Source: Polyangia bacterium | Lineage (GTDB): Bacteria > Myxococcota_A > Polyangia > Fen-1088 | Assembly (NCBI GenBank): GCA_036268875.1 | Contig: DATATI010000091.1 | Location: 77,513-141,512, forward strand | Direction of reading: 5' to 3' | DNA: 64,000 nt | Shown here: positions 16,552-26,412 of the stretch, piece by piece | Layout: each line of letters begins with the position of its first letter | Position numbering within the stretch: the first letter of the stretch is position 1 | Program-made: the position numbers and the translations under genes | Notes under the pieces: model-generated | What the model was told of the DNA's origin: nothing | Databases searched by the model: none | Seen by the model: the letters and a program-made list of their open reading frames with translations, nothing else

Positions 16552-17175
16552 ATGACCGATGGCGGCGGCGACGACCCAGCGACGCCGCGGGTCAGCGAAG
16601 CGCTGCGCCTGCACGACCGTTACCTGCGCGAGGTGGTGCTGGCGTACGGCCTGTGTCCGTGGGCGGAGAAGGTGCTGCGGGAGGGGCGTTTTCGGCGGGC
16701 GGTGCTGGACGGTGCGACCGTGGCGCCGGCGGCGTTCCTGGCGTTCATCGACGCGCTGGAAGCGGAACCCGCGCCGGTCGAGGTGGCGTTCGCCATCTTT
16801 CCATCGCTGGACCTGCCGTCGGCGGGCTTCGACAAATTCGCCGAGCAGCTGCGCCGGGCCGATCGCGCTCGCCGGTCCAGCGCGGCGGCGACGCCTTTCC
16901 TGCTGGCGGCGTTTCACCCCTCCGGCGCCGACGAATTTCAGGACCGGAACCAGCTGATCGCGTTTTTGCGCCGTTCTCCGGATGCGACGGTGCAACTGGT
17001 ACGGGCGGATGTTCTCGATCGCGTGCGCGGGCGCGGCGCCGACGTCTCGGACGGAGTGGCCCGGCAAAACTTCGCCACCGTCAGCGCGCGCGGCGTCGCC
17101 CGGCTGGGCGCGGTACTGGCCGACCTGCGCCGCGATCGCGATGAAAGCTATCGCCGCCTGGCCCCGGCGCGATAA
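16552..17175 (+). CDS. DUF1415 family protein
   Basis: This 207-residue cytoplasmic protein starts its conserved region with RYLREVVLAYGLCPWAEKV, the DUF1415 signature with one invariant Cys in LCPW. AFHPSGADEF, a PHP-like FLRRSPDATVQLVR and an NFATVSARG segment follow. The frame is open from 16486, but an ATG at 16552, 10 bp after the accA stop, gives the family length. The function of DUF1415 is unknown. It probably shares the accA transcript. Confidence 0.82.
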   Translation: MTDGGGDDPATPRVSEALRLHDRYLREVVLAYGLCPWAEKVLREGRFRRAVLDGATVAPAAFLAFIDALEAEPAPVEVAFAIFPSLDLPSAGFDKFAEQLRRADRARRSSAAATPFLLAAFHPSGADEFQDRNQLIAFLRRSPDATVQLVRADVLDRVRGRGADVSDGVARQNFATVSARGVARLGAVLADLRRDRDESYRRLAPAR

Positions 17176-17185
17176 AAATCGGCGC

Positions 17186-17488
17186 ATGGTGAAGCACATC
17201 GTTCTTTGGCGCCTGAAAGAGACCGCGCACGGCAATGACAGACCGACCAACGCCCGGCTGATCAAAGAAAAGCTGGAGGCGCTGCGGGGACAGATCCCGG
17301 GGATGATCCGCATCGAAGTGGGCCTGGACGTGAGCCGCAGCGAACAGTCGAGCGACGTCGTCCTTTACAGCGAATTCGAGAGTCGGGCGGCGCTGGATGG
17401 TTACCAGGAGCATCCGGCGCACAAGGCGGTGATGCCGTTCATCCTCGAGGCGCGGGTCGAGCGGCGGCTGGTCGACTACGAGGACTGA
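17186..17488 (+). CDS. Stress-responsive alpha/beta-barrel (Dabb) protein
   Basis: This 100-residue ferredoxin-like protein starts MVKHIVLWRLKE, the usual Dabb opening. IPGMIRIEVGLDV, SSDVVLYSEFES and the YQEHPAHKAV motif follow. These proteins form dimeric alpha+beta barrels and have diverse or unknown roles. It lies 10 bp after the DUF1415 gene and ends the plus-strand run begun by mutL. Confidence 0.85.
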   Translation: MVKHIVLWRLKETAHGNDRPTNARLIKEKLEALRGQIPGMIRIEVGLDVSRSEQSSDVVLYSEFESRAALDGYQEHPAHKAVMPFILEARVERRLVDYED

Positions 17489-17571
17489 GCGGCGCGGCTC
17501 GGGCGGCGAATTTCGCTGGTCATTGCGCGCGGTGATTGCCAGCCCGCGCGCCGCGCGCGAGTATCGGGGAC

Positions 17572-18585
17572 ATGCATCGCTTCCGCTGCGGCGCTTGGTT
17601 GGTTTTTCTCGCTGCTTGCAGCAGCAGCGCGCCGCCGCAAACGCCGGGTGGCGGGGGCGGCGGCGGCGGTGCCAGCGCGGGCAGCGGCGGTGCCTCGGGC
17701 AGCGGCGGTGCCGTCAGCAGTGGCGGCAGCGGTGGAGGGAGCGGCAACGGCAGTGGCGGCAGCGCCGCGCCCATCGACGCTGGGACCGGCGGCGCGTCCG
17801 TCGTCGATGCGCTGCCGGCGGCCGATCAGGCGGCCGACCAGGCCAGTGCCGACGCCGCTTCGTCGCCGTGTGCGCCCGGCGCCCTGCTGTGCGAGGACTT
17901 CGAAGGTTACGCGGTCGGACCGTCGCTGGCGCCGACCTGGATGACCGACAACATGGGCGGCACCCTGCAGGTCGACACCACGCGACCGTTCGCCGGCAGC
18001 AAGTCGGTGCACTTCACCGCGACCGCCAACGCCGCCAACCTGCTGCAGATCTGGAAGCAGGGCGCGCCGCTGTTTCCGGTCAAGAACAACGCGTTTTACG
18101 GCCGGGTGATGATGTGGCTGTCGCGCCAGCCCACGGGCGGCGTGCACTTCAACACCGTGCAGGCGAACGGCATGCTCCCGGGCAGCACCCAGATCGCCAA
18201 GTACGCCTACGGCGCGATGTACGAAAAGCTGATGGCCGGCTACACCATCCGCGCCACCGAAGCGGATCTGCCCACCGTCGACTGCGGCAAGAGCACCGGG
18301 ACCACCGGCTATCCCGTCGGCAAATGGGTGTGCGCCGAATGGGAGTTCGACGGTGTCAACGACGTGATGCACTACTGGCTGGACAGCGTCGCCCAGACCG
18401 CCGTCGACGTGGTGAAGACCGATCCCAGCTGCGCGCCGGCGCCGCCCGGCAATCTGTGGAAGGCGCCCACATTCAACAAGGTGATGCTGGGCTGGTACTC
18501 GCAGGCCTACGCCATGCCGGTCGAGCTGTGGATGGACGACGTGGTCATCTCCACTGAACGCGTGGGCTGTCCGAAAGCGCCGTAG
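17572..18585 (+). CDS. Lipoprotein with Gly/Ser linker and beta-sandwich (Cip1/lyase-like) domain
   Basis: This 337-residue protein has a lipoprotein signal: MHRFRCGAWLVFLAACSSS with the lipobox LAAC at residues 13-16. Residues 25-75 are a Gly/Ser-rich linker. The C-terminal domain starts LLCEDFEGYAVG and ends ELWMDDVVISTERVGC, a jelly-roll pattern seen in polysaccharide lyase or Cip1-like secreted proteins. No catalytic residues could be assigned. It is probably anchored to the outer membrane. The first in-frame ATG at 17536 would put extra charged residues before the signal, so I use 17572. Confidence 0.72.
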   Translation: MHRFRCGAWLVFLAACSSSAPPQTPGGGGGGGGASAGSGGASGSGGAVSSGGSGGGSGNGSGGSAAPIDAGTGGASVVDALPAADQAADQASADAASSPCAPGALLCEDFEGYAVGPSLAPTWMTDNMGGTLQVDTTRPFAGSKSVHFTATANAANLLQIWKQGAPLFPVKNNAFYGRVMMWLSRQPTGGVHFNTVQANGMLPGSTQIAKYAYGAMYEKLMAGYTIRATEADLPTVDCGKSTGTTGYPVGKWVCAEWEFDGVNDVMHYWLDSVAQTAVDVVKTDPSCAPAPPGNLWKAPTFNKVMLGWYSQAYAMPVELWMDDVVISTERVGCPKAP

Positions 18586-18684
18586 CGCGGGCGTATTCGA
18601 AGGACCAAAAAAAGTTTTCGGTGGTGTCGATCTCAGGCGTCGTCGTTCGTCGTTCCCACAGAAACCCAGAACGGAGGAACGACC

Positions 18685-19137
18685 ATGACCACGACGACGA
18701 TGGACAATGCCGCTTTTCACGTAAACCGATCTCGCAGCAACGACAGCCATCCCGCTTCCGGGAAGCGCATCTGGACCGGGCGCGCCCTCAGCGGCCTGGT
18801 GGCGCTGGCCCTGCTATTCGACAGCGCGGTCAAGCTGCTGCAACTGGATCCAGCCATGCAAGGCACGATCAAGCTGGGCTATTCCGCCAGCGTGGTTTTC
18901 CCGCTGGGGATCGTGCTGCTGGCGTGTGTGGCGCTTTATCTGATCCCGCGCACGGCGGTCCTGGGCGCCGTCCTGCTGACCGGCTATCTGGGCGGGGCCG
19001 TCGCCACCCACGTGCGGGTCGGCGATCCGTTGTTCAGCCACATCCTCGCTCCCCTCTACGTGGCGGCGCTGATCTGGGGCGGCCTGTACTTGCGCGACGG
19101 CCGCGTCCGGGCGCTTATCGGTCCGCGGCAGAGCTGA
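18685..19137 (+). CDS. DoxX-like integral membrane protein
   Basis: This 150-residue protein has four predicted membrane helices: about residues 32-50, 70-92, 94-112 and 118-136. The features TGRALSGLVALALLFDSAVKL and LGAVLLTGYLGGAVATHVR are typical of the DoxX-like family. An upstream GGAGG lies about 7 nt before the ATG. DoxX-like proteins have poorly defined roles in redox or membrane stress. Its last 23 bp overlap the convergent scoB gene. Confidence 0.82.
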   Translation: MTTTTMDNAAFHVNRSRSNDSHPASGKRIWTGRALSGLVALALLFDSAVKLLQLDPAMQGTIKLGYSASVVFPLGIVLLACVALYLIPRTAVLGAVLLTGYLGGAVATHVRVGDPLFSHILAPLYVAALIWGGLYLRDGRVRALIGPRQS

Positions 19138-19762
19138 ATACCACCGGCGCGCCCGTGGATCGCACGATGGTCTCTTCGTCGATGCCGGGCGCGCGGTCCA
19201 CGCAGCGAAAGTGATCGCCGGCGACGTCGAAGGCGCCCAGCTCGGTGATCACACGGTGAACGCAGCGAATGGCAGTCACCGGCAGGGACACGCTGGTCAC
19301 CAGTTTCGGTTTGCCATCTTTGGCGGTGTGGCTTTGCAGCACCACCACGCGGCGGGCGCCGGCGGCCAGATCCATTGCGCCGCCCATTCCGGTGATCAAT
19401 TTTCCCGGCACCGTCCAGTTGGCCAGGTCGCCGTGGCACGCCACTTCCAGGCCGCCCAAAATCGCCAGGTCGACGTGCCCGCCGCGGATCATGGCGAACG
19501 ACAGCGCGGAGTCGAAGATACTGGCGCCCGGCCGCGCGGTGACGGTTTGCTTGCCGGCGTTGATCAGCTGGGCGTCAACCTGATCGTCGAACGGGGAGGG
19601 GCCCATGCCCAGCAGACCGTTCTCCGAATGCAGAAAGACCGAGATCCCCGCCGGGATGAAATTCGCCACCTCGGTCGGCAGGCCGATGCCCAGGTTGACG
19701 ATCTGCCCGTCGGCGATCTCGGCGGCCGCTCGGCGGACCATGTCGTCGCGCGACCAGCTCAT
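19115..19762 (-). CDS. scoB: 3-oxoacid CoA-transferase subunit B
   Basis: This 215-residue beta subunit has the catalytic glutamate in HSENGLLGMG near residue 46, preceded by VNLGIGLPTEVANF. GGHVDLAILGGLEV and KLVTSVSLPVTA complete the family pattern. With subunit A it swaps CoA between succinyl-CoA and a 3-oxoacid such as acetoacetate. It is translationally coupled to scoA (4-bp overlap) and is the last gene of the catabolic operon. Substrate preference is inferred from family only. Confidence 0.92.
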   Translation of the reverse strand: MSWSRDDMVRRAAAEIADGQIVNLGIGLPTEVANFIPAGISVFLHSENGLLGMGPSPFDDQVDAQLINAGKQTVTARPGASIFDSALSFAMIRGGHVDLAILGGLEVACHGDLANWTVPGKLITGMGGAMDLAAGARRVVVLQSHTAKDGKPKLVTSVSLPVTAIRCVHRVITELGAFDVAGDHFRCVDRAPGIDEETIVRSTGAPVVFSSAADR

Positions 19763-20478
19763 GCGCGCGGCCGGGTGGTGCGGAATTCGATCACGTTCTG
19801 GTGATCGCGCACTTCGACGATGCGTTTGACGAAGAGCCCGGGCAGGTGCACGTCGTCGGGATCGATGGCGCCGAGGTCGACCAGGCGGTCGACCTCGGCC
19901 ACCGTCATGCCGGCGGCGGTGGCCATCAGCGGGTTGAAATTGCGCGAGGTCCGGTAGAAACGCAGGTTGCCAAAGCGATCGCCGATCGCGGCGCGCACGA
20001 TGGCCAGGTCGGCGCGCAGCGGTTTTTCCAGCAGCATCAAGCGGCCGTCGATGGTGCGCGTCTCCTTGCCGTCGGCGACCACCGTCCCGGCTCCCGTCGG
20101 CGTGAAGAAGCCGCCGATGCCGGCGCCGCCGGCGCGGATGCGTTCGGCGAAGGTTCCTTGCGGCGACAGCTCGACCTCGATCTGCTTGGCCAAGTATTGT
20201 TCGGCCAGATCCGGGTTGCCGCCGATGAAGCTGCAGATCACCTTGCGCACCTGGCGCTTCTTCAGCAGCACGGCCAGGCCCTGGCCCTGGTTGCCGCAGT
20301 TGTTGCTGATGATGGTCAGATCGCGCACGCCGCTGTCGGCGATGGCGCGGATGCAGGCCTCGGCGTTGCCCGACAGGCCGAAGCCGCCCGACATGATGGT
20401 GAGGCCGTCGCGCAGGACGCCGCGCAGGGCATCGGCGACGGTGGCGAAGACCTTGTCGCGGGCGGCGCTGTTGCCCAT
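19759..20478 (-). CDS. scoA: 3-oxoacid CoA-transferase subunit A
   Basis: This 239-residue alpha subunit has the CoA-binding loop MSGGFGLSGNAEACI, then NNCGNQGQGLAVLL, SFIGGNPDLAEQYLA and GAGIGGFFTPTGAGT, all classic SCOT-A motifs. The ATG at 20478 is used. A GTG at 20490, overlapping the preceding stop as GTGA, is an equally plausible coupled start adding four residues. Neighbours are two aminotransferases and an aldehyde dehydrogenase, so the substrate may be a keto acid derived from amino acid breakdown. Confidence 0.92.
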   Translation of the reverse strand: MGNSAARDKVFATVADALRGVLRDGLTIMSGGFGLSGNAEACIRAIADSGVRDLTIISNNCGNQGQGLAVLLKKRQVRKVICSFIGGNPDLAEQYLAKQIEVELSPQGTFAERIRAGGAGIGGFFTPTGAGTVVADGKETRTIDGRLMLLEKPLRADLAIVRAAIGDRFGNLRFYRTSRNFNPLMATAAGMTVAEVDRLVDLGAIDPDDVHLPGLFVKRIVEVRDHQNVIEFRTTRPRA

Positions 20479-20486
20479 GGGTTCGC

Positions 20487-21770
20487 TCACGCCAGCGCCT
20501 GGTCCAACGCCGCCCCCAGCTCGCCCAGCGCTTCGGTCAACTCGCTCTCGCTGATCACCAGCGGCGGCGCCACGTAGATCATGTTGTCGCGTCTTTGCAG
20601 GTGCAGGTGGTGCCGCTGCAGCGCCGCCGCCAGCGGTGCCAGCTGCCCTGCCGGCAGCGGTTCGCGCGTGCCGGGCCGGCACAGCTCCAGCGCCCACAAA
20701 AGACCGATGCCGCGCACGTCGCCGATGAACGGCCGCGTTCGGGCCAGCTCGCGCATCCTCGGCCCCAGCCACTCGCCCAGCGCCGCCGCGCGCTCGACCA
20801 GCTTTTCGTCGCGCAAGGTTTCGATGGTGGCCACGATGGCCTCGCACACCAGCGGGTGCGCGTACGCCGTCAGGCCGCACCACAGGACGTCGTCGTCGAA
20901 GTGGCGGGCGATGCGCTCGGTGACGATCACCGCGCCGCCGGGCGCGTAGCCGGCGGTGACGCCCTTGGCCACGGTCATCAGGTCGGGCGTCACGCCGTCG
21001 TGGTCGACGGCGAACCAGCGGCCGGTGCGGCCGAACCCGGACAGCACCTCGTCGGCGATCAAAAGGACGCCGTGGCGATCGCAGATGGCGCGGATCTTTT
21101 TCCAGTAGCCGGGCGGCGGCACGAACACGCCGTTGGCGCCGACGATCCCTTCCAGGATCACCGCCGCCACGGTGTCGGGGCCTTCACGCAAAAGCACCGT
21201 CTCCAGATCGTCGGCACACTCGTGGTGACACGACGTTGGCTCCTTGCCGAACGGGCAGCGAAAGCAGTACGGGTCGGCCATGCGCACCACTCCGGGCAGG
21301 CCGGGCTCGAAGGCTTCGCGGCGCGGATCGCCGGACAGCGACAGCATGGCCAGCGTGGCGCCATGATAGCTGCGGGTGCGGGCGATGAGCTTTTTTCGGC
21401 CGGTAAACAACCGGGCCATCTTCACCGCGTTCTCGTTGGCCTCGGCGCCGGACAGACAGAGGAACGTCTTGGCCATGCCGGGCGGCGCCACCTCGACCAG
21501 CAATTCGCCGGCCCGGGCCTTGGCCGGGAACACCGACGTCGGATAGGCCAGCGTTCCTCGCGCCGCCGCTTCGGCCAGGGCGCGTTTCATCCGCGGGTGG
21601 CCGTGCCCCAGCGCCGCGTTCCAGGTCATACTGCCGAGGTCGAACCAGCGCGCGCCGTCGGCGGTGGTGAAGCGCGCGCCCTGTCCGTCGACGATCTCCA
21701 GCGGGGTGGCGCTCTTCTGCGCCGACCAGGTGTAAAAAACGCGCGCCGACTGCCGGTCGGTGAGGCTCAC
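20487..21770 (-). CDS. Class III PLP aminotransferase (omega-amino acid:pyruvate type)
   Basis: This 427-residue fold-type I enzyme has the PLP lysine in TVAKGVTAGYAPGG, LIADEVLSGFGRTG holding the cofactor Asp, SYHGATLAML and SGAEANENAVKMAR. A Cys/His-rich insert YCFRCPFGKEPTSCHHEC near residue 170 is found in the taurine or beta-alanine:pyruvate branch and could bind a metal. It is 10 bp downstream of gabT and is followed by scoA. The amino donor is unknown; a terminal amine is likely. Confidence 0.86.
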   Translation of the reverse strand: MSLTDRQSARVFYTWSAQKSATPLEIVDGQGARFTTADGARWFDLGSMTWNAALGHGHPRMKRALAEAAARGTLAYPTSVFPAKARAGELLVEVAPPGMAKTFLCLSGAEANENAVKMARLFTGRKKLIARTRSYHGATLAMLSLSGDPRREAFEPGLPGVVRMADPYCFRCPFGKEPTSCHHECADDLETVLLREGPDTVAAVILEGIVGANGVFVPPPGYWKKIRAICDRHGVLLIADEVLSGFGRTGRWFAVDHDGVTPDLMTVAKGVTAGYAPGGAVIVTERIARHFDDDVLWCGLTAYAHPLVCEAIVATIETLRDEKLVERAAALGEWLGPRMRELARTRPFIGDVRGIGLLWALELCRPGTREPLPAGQLAPLAAALQRHHLHLQRRDNMIYVAPPLVISESELTEALGELGAALDQALA

Positions 21771-21780
21771 GGTCGCCCGC

Positions 21781-23096
<1,316 letters not shown>

Positions 23097-23100
<4 letters not shown>

Positions 23101-24659
23101 GCGCACACCGTGCGGCTTTGTTCGCGCAGATAACAAAGCAGCGTGTAGTGACCGCCGATGTTCTTGCCCGTCGACCCGCTGGCCTTCCAGCCGCCGAACG
23201 GTTGCACACCCGGCCAGGCGCCGGTGGTGGCGCCGGCGGCGCGGTTGACGTAGACGACGCCGGCTTGAATGCGATCGAGAAAGGCGTCGATCTCGTCGTT
23301 CTTGCGGCTGAAGAAGCCGGCGGTCAACCCGAAGGGCGTGTCGTTGGCGCGGCCCAGCGCTTCGTCCAGGCTGGCGACGGTGGCGACGCAAACAATCGGC
23401 AAGAAAAGCTCCTCGCGCATCAACGCGTGATCTTGCGCCAGGCCGGCCACGATGGTCGGGCGCACGAAATAACCGTGGGCGAAGGCGCCGTCGGTCAGGC
23501 ATTGCCCGCCCGCGCGCAGCGCGCCGCCGGCCATGCCGACGAAGCGCTGGTAATCCTCGTACCCGGCCTTGGTGGCCACCGGGCCGACGAAGGTTCCGCG
23601 CGCCAGCGGGTCTCCGATCTTGGCGTCGTTGGCGGTGCGCTCCAGGCGGCGCAAGAACTCTTCGGCCACGGTCTCGTGCACGTACACGCGCGAGCAGGCT
23701 GAACACTTGTGGCCGTTCATTCCGAACGCCGACCGGTAAACGCCTTGCACGGCGCGATCGAGATCGGCGCTGTCCATGACGATGGCCGGATTTTTCCCGC
23801 CCATCTCGACGATGCAGGGCTTGGGAAACGGGTGGGCAAAGCGCTGATAGATCTGCTTGAAGCCGACGTCGTACGATCCGGTGAAGGTGACGCCGTCGAC
23901 GCCCGGGTGCATGGCCAGGCCGTCGCCCACCACGCGGCCGCTGCCGGTGACGCAGCTGATGGTGCCGGCGGGCAGGCCGGCCTCCTCGAAGATCTCGCAG
24001 AGCTTGATGCCCGACAGCGGGGTCTCCGACGATGGTTTCATCACCACGGTGTTGCCGGTCAAAAGAGCCGCCGCCACCGGTGCCCCCATCAGCGCGTACG
24101 GGAAATTCCAGGGCGCGATCACCGCCCAGACACCGTACGGGCGCAGCACGCTGGTGTTGTGATCGGTGGGCGACAGCTTGCCCATCTCACGCACGAAGCC
24201 GTCGTTCGCCGCCATCTGCTGGTTGTAGTACTCGATCAGATCGGCGGTCTCCTCGATCTCGCCCAGGGCTTCGACGCGGTTCTTGCCCATCTCGACGATC
24301 ATCCACGTCGCCAGCTCGTACCGTCGCTGGCGGATGAGATCGGCGGCGTGGCCGAGGAGCTTCGCGCGCTCGGCGAAGGGCAGGCGGCTCCAAGTCGGAT
24401 AGGCGGCGCGGGCGGTGCTGACGGCGTCGTTGACGTCGGCGGTGGTGCCGCTGGCCACGCGGGCCACCACCACGCGCGTGTCAGCCGGGTTCACGCTTTC
24501 GGTGGTGCCGGCGCTAGCCCGGGTTTGCCCGCCGATGTGCAGCGGATAGGTCCGGCCCAGCTGGCTTTGCACCGTCGCGATGGCGGCGTCGAAGGCGGCG
24601 TTCACCTCCGGGTCGTCGGCGCTGAGGCTGACATACGTGATCTTGGTTGGCGCGCCCAT
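23097..24659 (-). CDS. Aldehyde dehydrogenase, 1-pyrroline-5-carboxylate dehydrogenase-like
   Basis: This 520-residue NAD(P)-dependent enzyme is the first gene of the operon. IAPWNFPYALMGAPVAAAL binds the cofactor, VEMGGKNPAIV carries the general base Glu, and the catalytic Cys is in GHKCSACSRVYV. That form and the end GVQPFGGWKASGSTGKNIGG resemble RocA-type glutamate-semialdehyde dehydrogenases. A semialdehyde product of one of the two downstream aminotransferases is the natural substrate to propose. It is divergent from the HU-like gene across 179 bp. Confidence 0.88.
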
Positions 24660-24776
24660 CCTCTTTTAGAGTAAACGAATTGATCGCTCCGTGCACCTTG
24701 CTTGCGGCTTTCGCCCAAGGCCGCGCGGGTGCCGCGCAAAACGATCAACCAGGCTTTTTTGTAAACATCCCGACCG

Positions 24777-24805
24777 TTGACACACCGACGGTGAATCTTT
24801 AGTCT
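24777..24805 (+). promoter_or_regulatory. Candidate promoter of the HU/IHF-like gene
   Basis: TTGACA at 24777-24782 and TAGTCT at 24800-24805 are spaced by 17 nt. The -35 is perfect and the -10 weak. It lies 33 nt before the HU-like ATG, leaving room for the AGGAG ribosome-binding site. Confidence 0.5.
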
Positions 24806-24838
24806 CGCCCCCTGCTTTTGAGCAGCCAGGAGATCCGA

Positions 24839-25171
24839 ATGACGAAGGCCGAGCTGATCGAGCGGGTCTATGCCCAAAAGCATTTGCCGCGCGATCTAAC
24901 CAAAAAGGCCATCGGGCAGATCGTCGATGCTGTCTTCACCGAGGTCGGCGATTACTTCATCCGCACCCGCGTCAGCCGCCGGTCGGCGACCAAGCTGACC
25001 TACCCCGGTTTCGGCACATTTTCCAAGCGCATCCGCCGCCAGCGCGTGGTCAAGAACCCGCAGACCGGCGCGCCCATCACCATCCCCGCCACGTCGACCA
25101 TCACGTTTTCCCCCGGCACCGAATTGCGATCGCTGCTGAACCGCAGCGGGCGAAAAGCGCGTCAGGCCTAG
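24839..25171 (+). CDS. HU/IHF-family DNA-binding protein
   Basis: This 110-residue nucleoid protein starts with the helical dimerisation part MTKAELIERVYAQKHLPRDL. LTYPGFGTFSKRIRRQRVVKNP leads into the DNA-bending arms, and TFSPGTELRSLLN is the conserved end. The C terminus RSGRKARQA is basic. The arms PQTGAPITIPA follow the HU consensus with one change near the intercalating proline. AGGAGA is positioned 5 nt before the ATG at 24839; an upstream TTG (24818) would also be in frame. It could be HU, an IHF-like subunit or a specialised paralogue. Confidence 0.9.
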   Translation: MTKAELIERVYAQKHLPRDLTKKAIGQIVDAVFTEVGDYFIRTRVSRRSATKLTYPGFGTFSKRIRRQRVVKNPQTGAPITIPATSTITFSPGTELRSLLNRSGRKARQA

Positions 25172-25238
25172 GCAATCGGCGGCCGCGCCCGCTTCGTCGA
25201 CGGTCCGGCCGAGAGCGATCGGCTACAATGAACGAAAG

Positions 25239-26240
25239 ATGCTGGATCCGCGGCTGGAGCTGGTCGACCTGCACATTCACGTCGGCGCCGCCGTGGCGCC
25301 CCACATCCTGTGGTCGATCGCCCACGATCAAGGATTCAAGCTGCCGGTCCAGACGTACTGGGAATTCCGCGATCTCGTGACGGCCCGGCCGGAGAAGGTG
25401 GCGTCGCTGGGCGATTACCTGGCCATCTTGCACCAGTGGACGGAGAAGATTCAGTCGTCACCGGCGGCCATCGAACGATCGGTGTACGAGGTGATCGGAA
25501 AAGAATTCCGGTCCAGCACCGTCACCCAGATCGAGCTGCGCTTTAACCCGATGAAGCGCAACCTGGGCGGCGAGCGCGACCTAGACCACATCATCCACGC
25601 GGCGCTGCGCGGGATGGATCGGGCGTGCCTGGAATACGGCGTGAAGGCGGGTCTGATCTTCTGCCTGGCGCGCGAGTTCTCGCTGGAGCTGAACGAGATC
25701 CTGGTGAAAAAAGCGGTGAAATACCGCTCGCGCGGGGTGATCGGGATCGATCTGGCCGGTCCCGAGGTGCACACGCTGGAGCTCGGCGGCGAGGTCGACG
25801 GCTACCGCGATCTGTTCGCGCGCGCCCGGCACGCCGGATTGGGGACCACCGTGCACACCGGCGAGACGGCGTACACGGCGGTGCCGGGCGTGCTGGCGGT
25901 GATGGAAAAGCTGTCGCCGTCGCGCATCGGCCACGGCATCGCCGCAGCGCAAAGTGAGGAAGCCGTTCGCAAGCTGGCCCAGGCCGGCACGGTGCTGGAG
26001 ATCTGTCCCAGCTCGAACCTGCGCACCCACGCGGTGGCGGATCTGGCCCAGCTGGGCGCGGCGCTGCGCACCTTCGAAGCGGGCGGGGTGCGCTTCACCA
26101 TCAACACCGACGGTCCGTATCTATTGAACACGCACCTGCGCCAGGAATACGAACTGCTTCTCGACGCCGGGATCCTGAACGCCGCCCAGGTGGCCAAGAC
26201 CATCGCCACCGCCCGTGGCGCATCGTTCATCCACGGTTGA
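25239..26240 (+). CDS. Adenosine deaminase-family hydrolase with altered active-site motif
   Basis: This is a 333-residue amidohydrolase-fold protein of the adenosine/AMP deaminase family. Metal ligands are visible as His12-x-His14 in DLHIHVGA, His in TTVHTGE (with the catalytic Glu) and Asp in NTDGP near residue 291. RIGHGIA supplies another conserved His. In typical adenosine deaminases these read HxHLDG and (S/T)DDP. Here the second Asp is Gly and the LDG is missing, so the substrate may not be adenosine. A -10-like TACAAT (25224-25229) stands 9 nt before the ATG. Confidence 0.8.
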   Translation: MLDPRLELVDLHIHVGAAVAPHILWSIAHDQGFKLPVQTYWEFRDLVTARPEKVASLGDYLAILHQWTEKIQSSPAAIERSVYEVIGKEFRSSTVTQIELRFNPMKRNLGGERDLDHIIHAALRGMDRACLEYGVKAGLIFCLAREFSLELNEILVKKAVKYRSRGVIGIDLAGPEVHTLELGGEVDGYRDLFARARHAGLGTTVHTGETAYTAVPGVLAVMEKLSPSRIGHGIAAAQSEEAVRKLAQAGTVLEICPSSNLRTHAVADLAQLGAALRTFEAGGVRFTINTDGPYLLNTHLRQEYELLLDAGILNAAQVAKTIATARGASFIHG

Positions 26241-26412
26241 AGACGCACCTCGCGTCTGTGGCAAACGACGGCTGACGATCCGGGCTGCTTTTTCCACCCC
26301 ACGCAGGACGGACCTGCGAGGGCAACCCCGGTAGCGGCCCGGCTTGTCAGCGGGGCTTGAACCGGCGGCGGTACGCGGACGGTAAGTGTGGTGTATTTTT
26401 GGCGGCGTGAGG
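26241..26412. other. Intergenic region with small hairpins
   Basis: Two perfect short hairpins are present: AGACGC-loop-GCGTCT directly after the deaminase stop, and CGCAGG-ACGGA-CCTGCG near 26303-26319. Neither is followed by a T tract. The rest includes GGGCAACCCCGGTAGCGG, which is reminiscent of structured leaders but fits no riboswitch consensus I know. Confidence 0.4.

Noticed and set aside
26241-26412. Possible c-di-GMP-type or other riboswitch upstream of the RND-like gene
   Set aside because: GGGCAACCCCGGTAGC recalls GEMM RNAs, but the required GACGCAAAGC segment and overall fold are missing. tRNA-like pairing in the reverse direction also failed.
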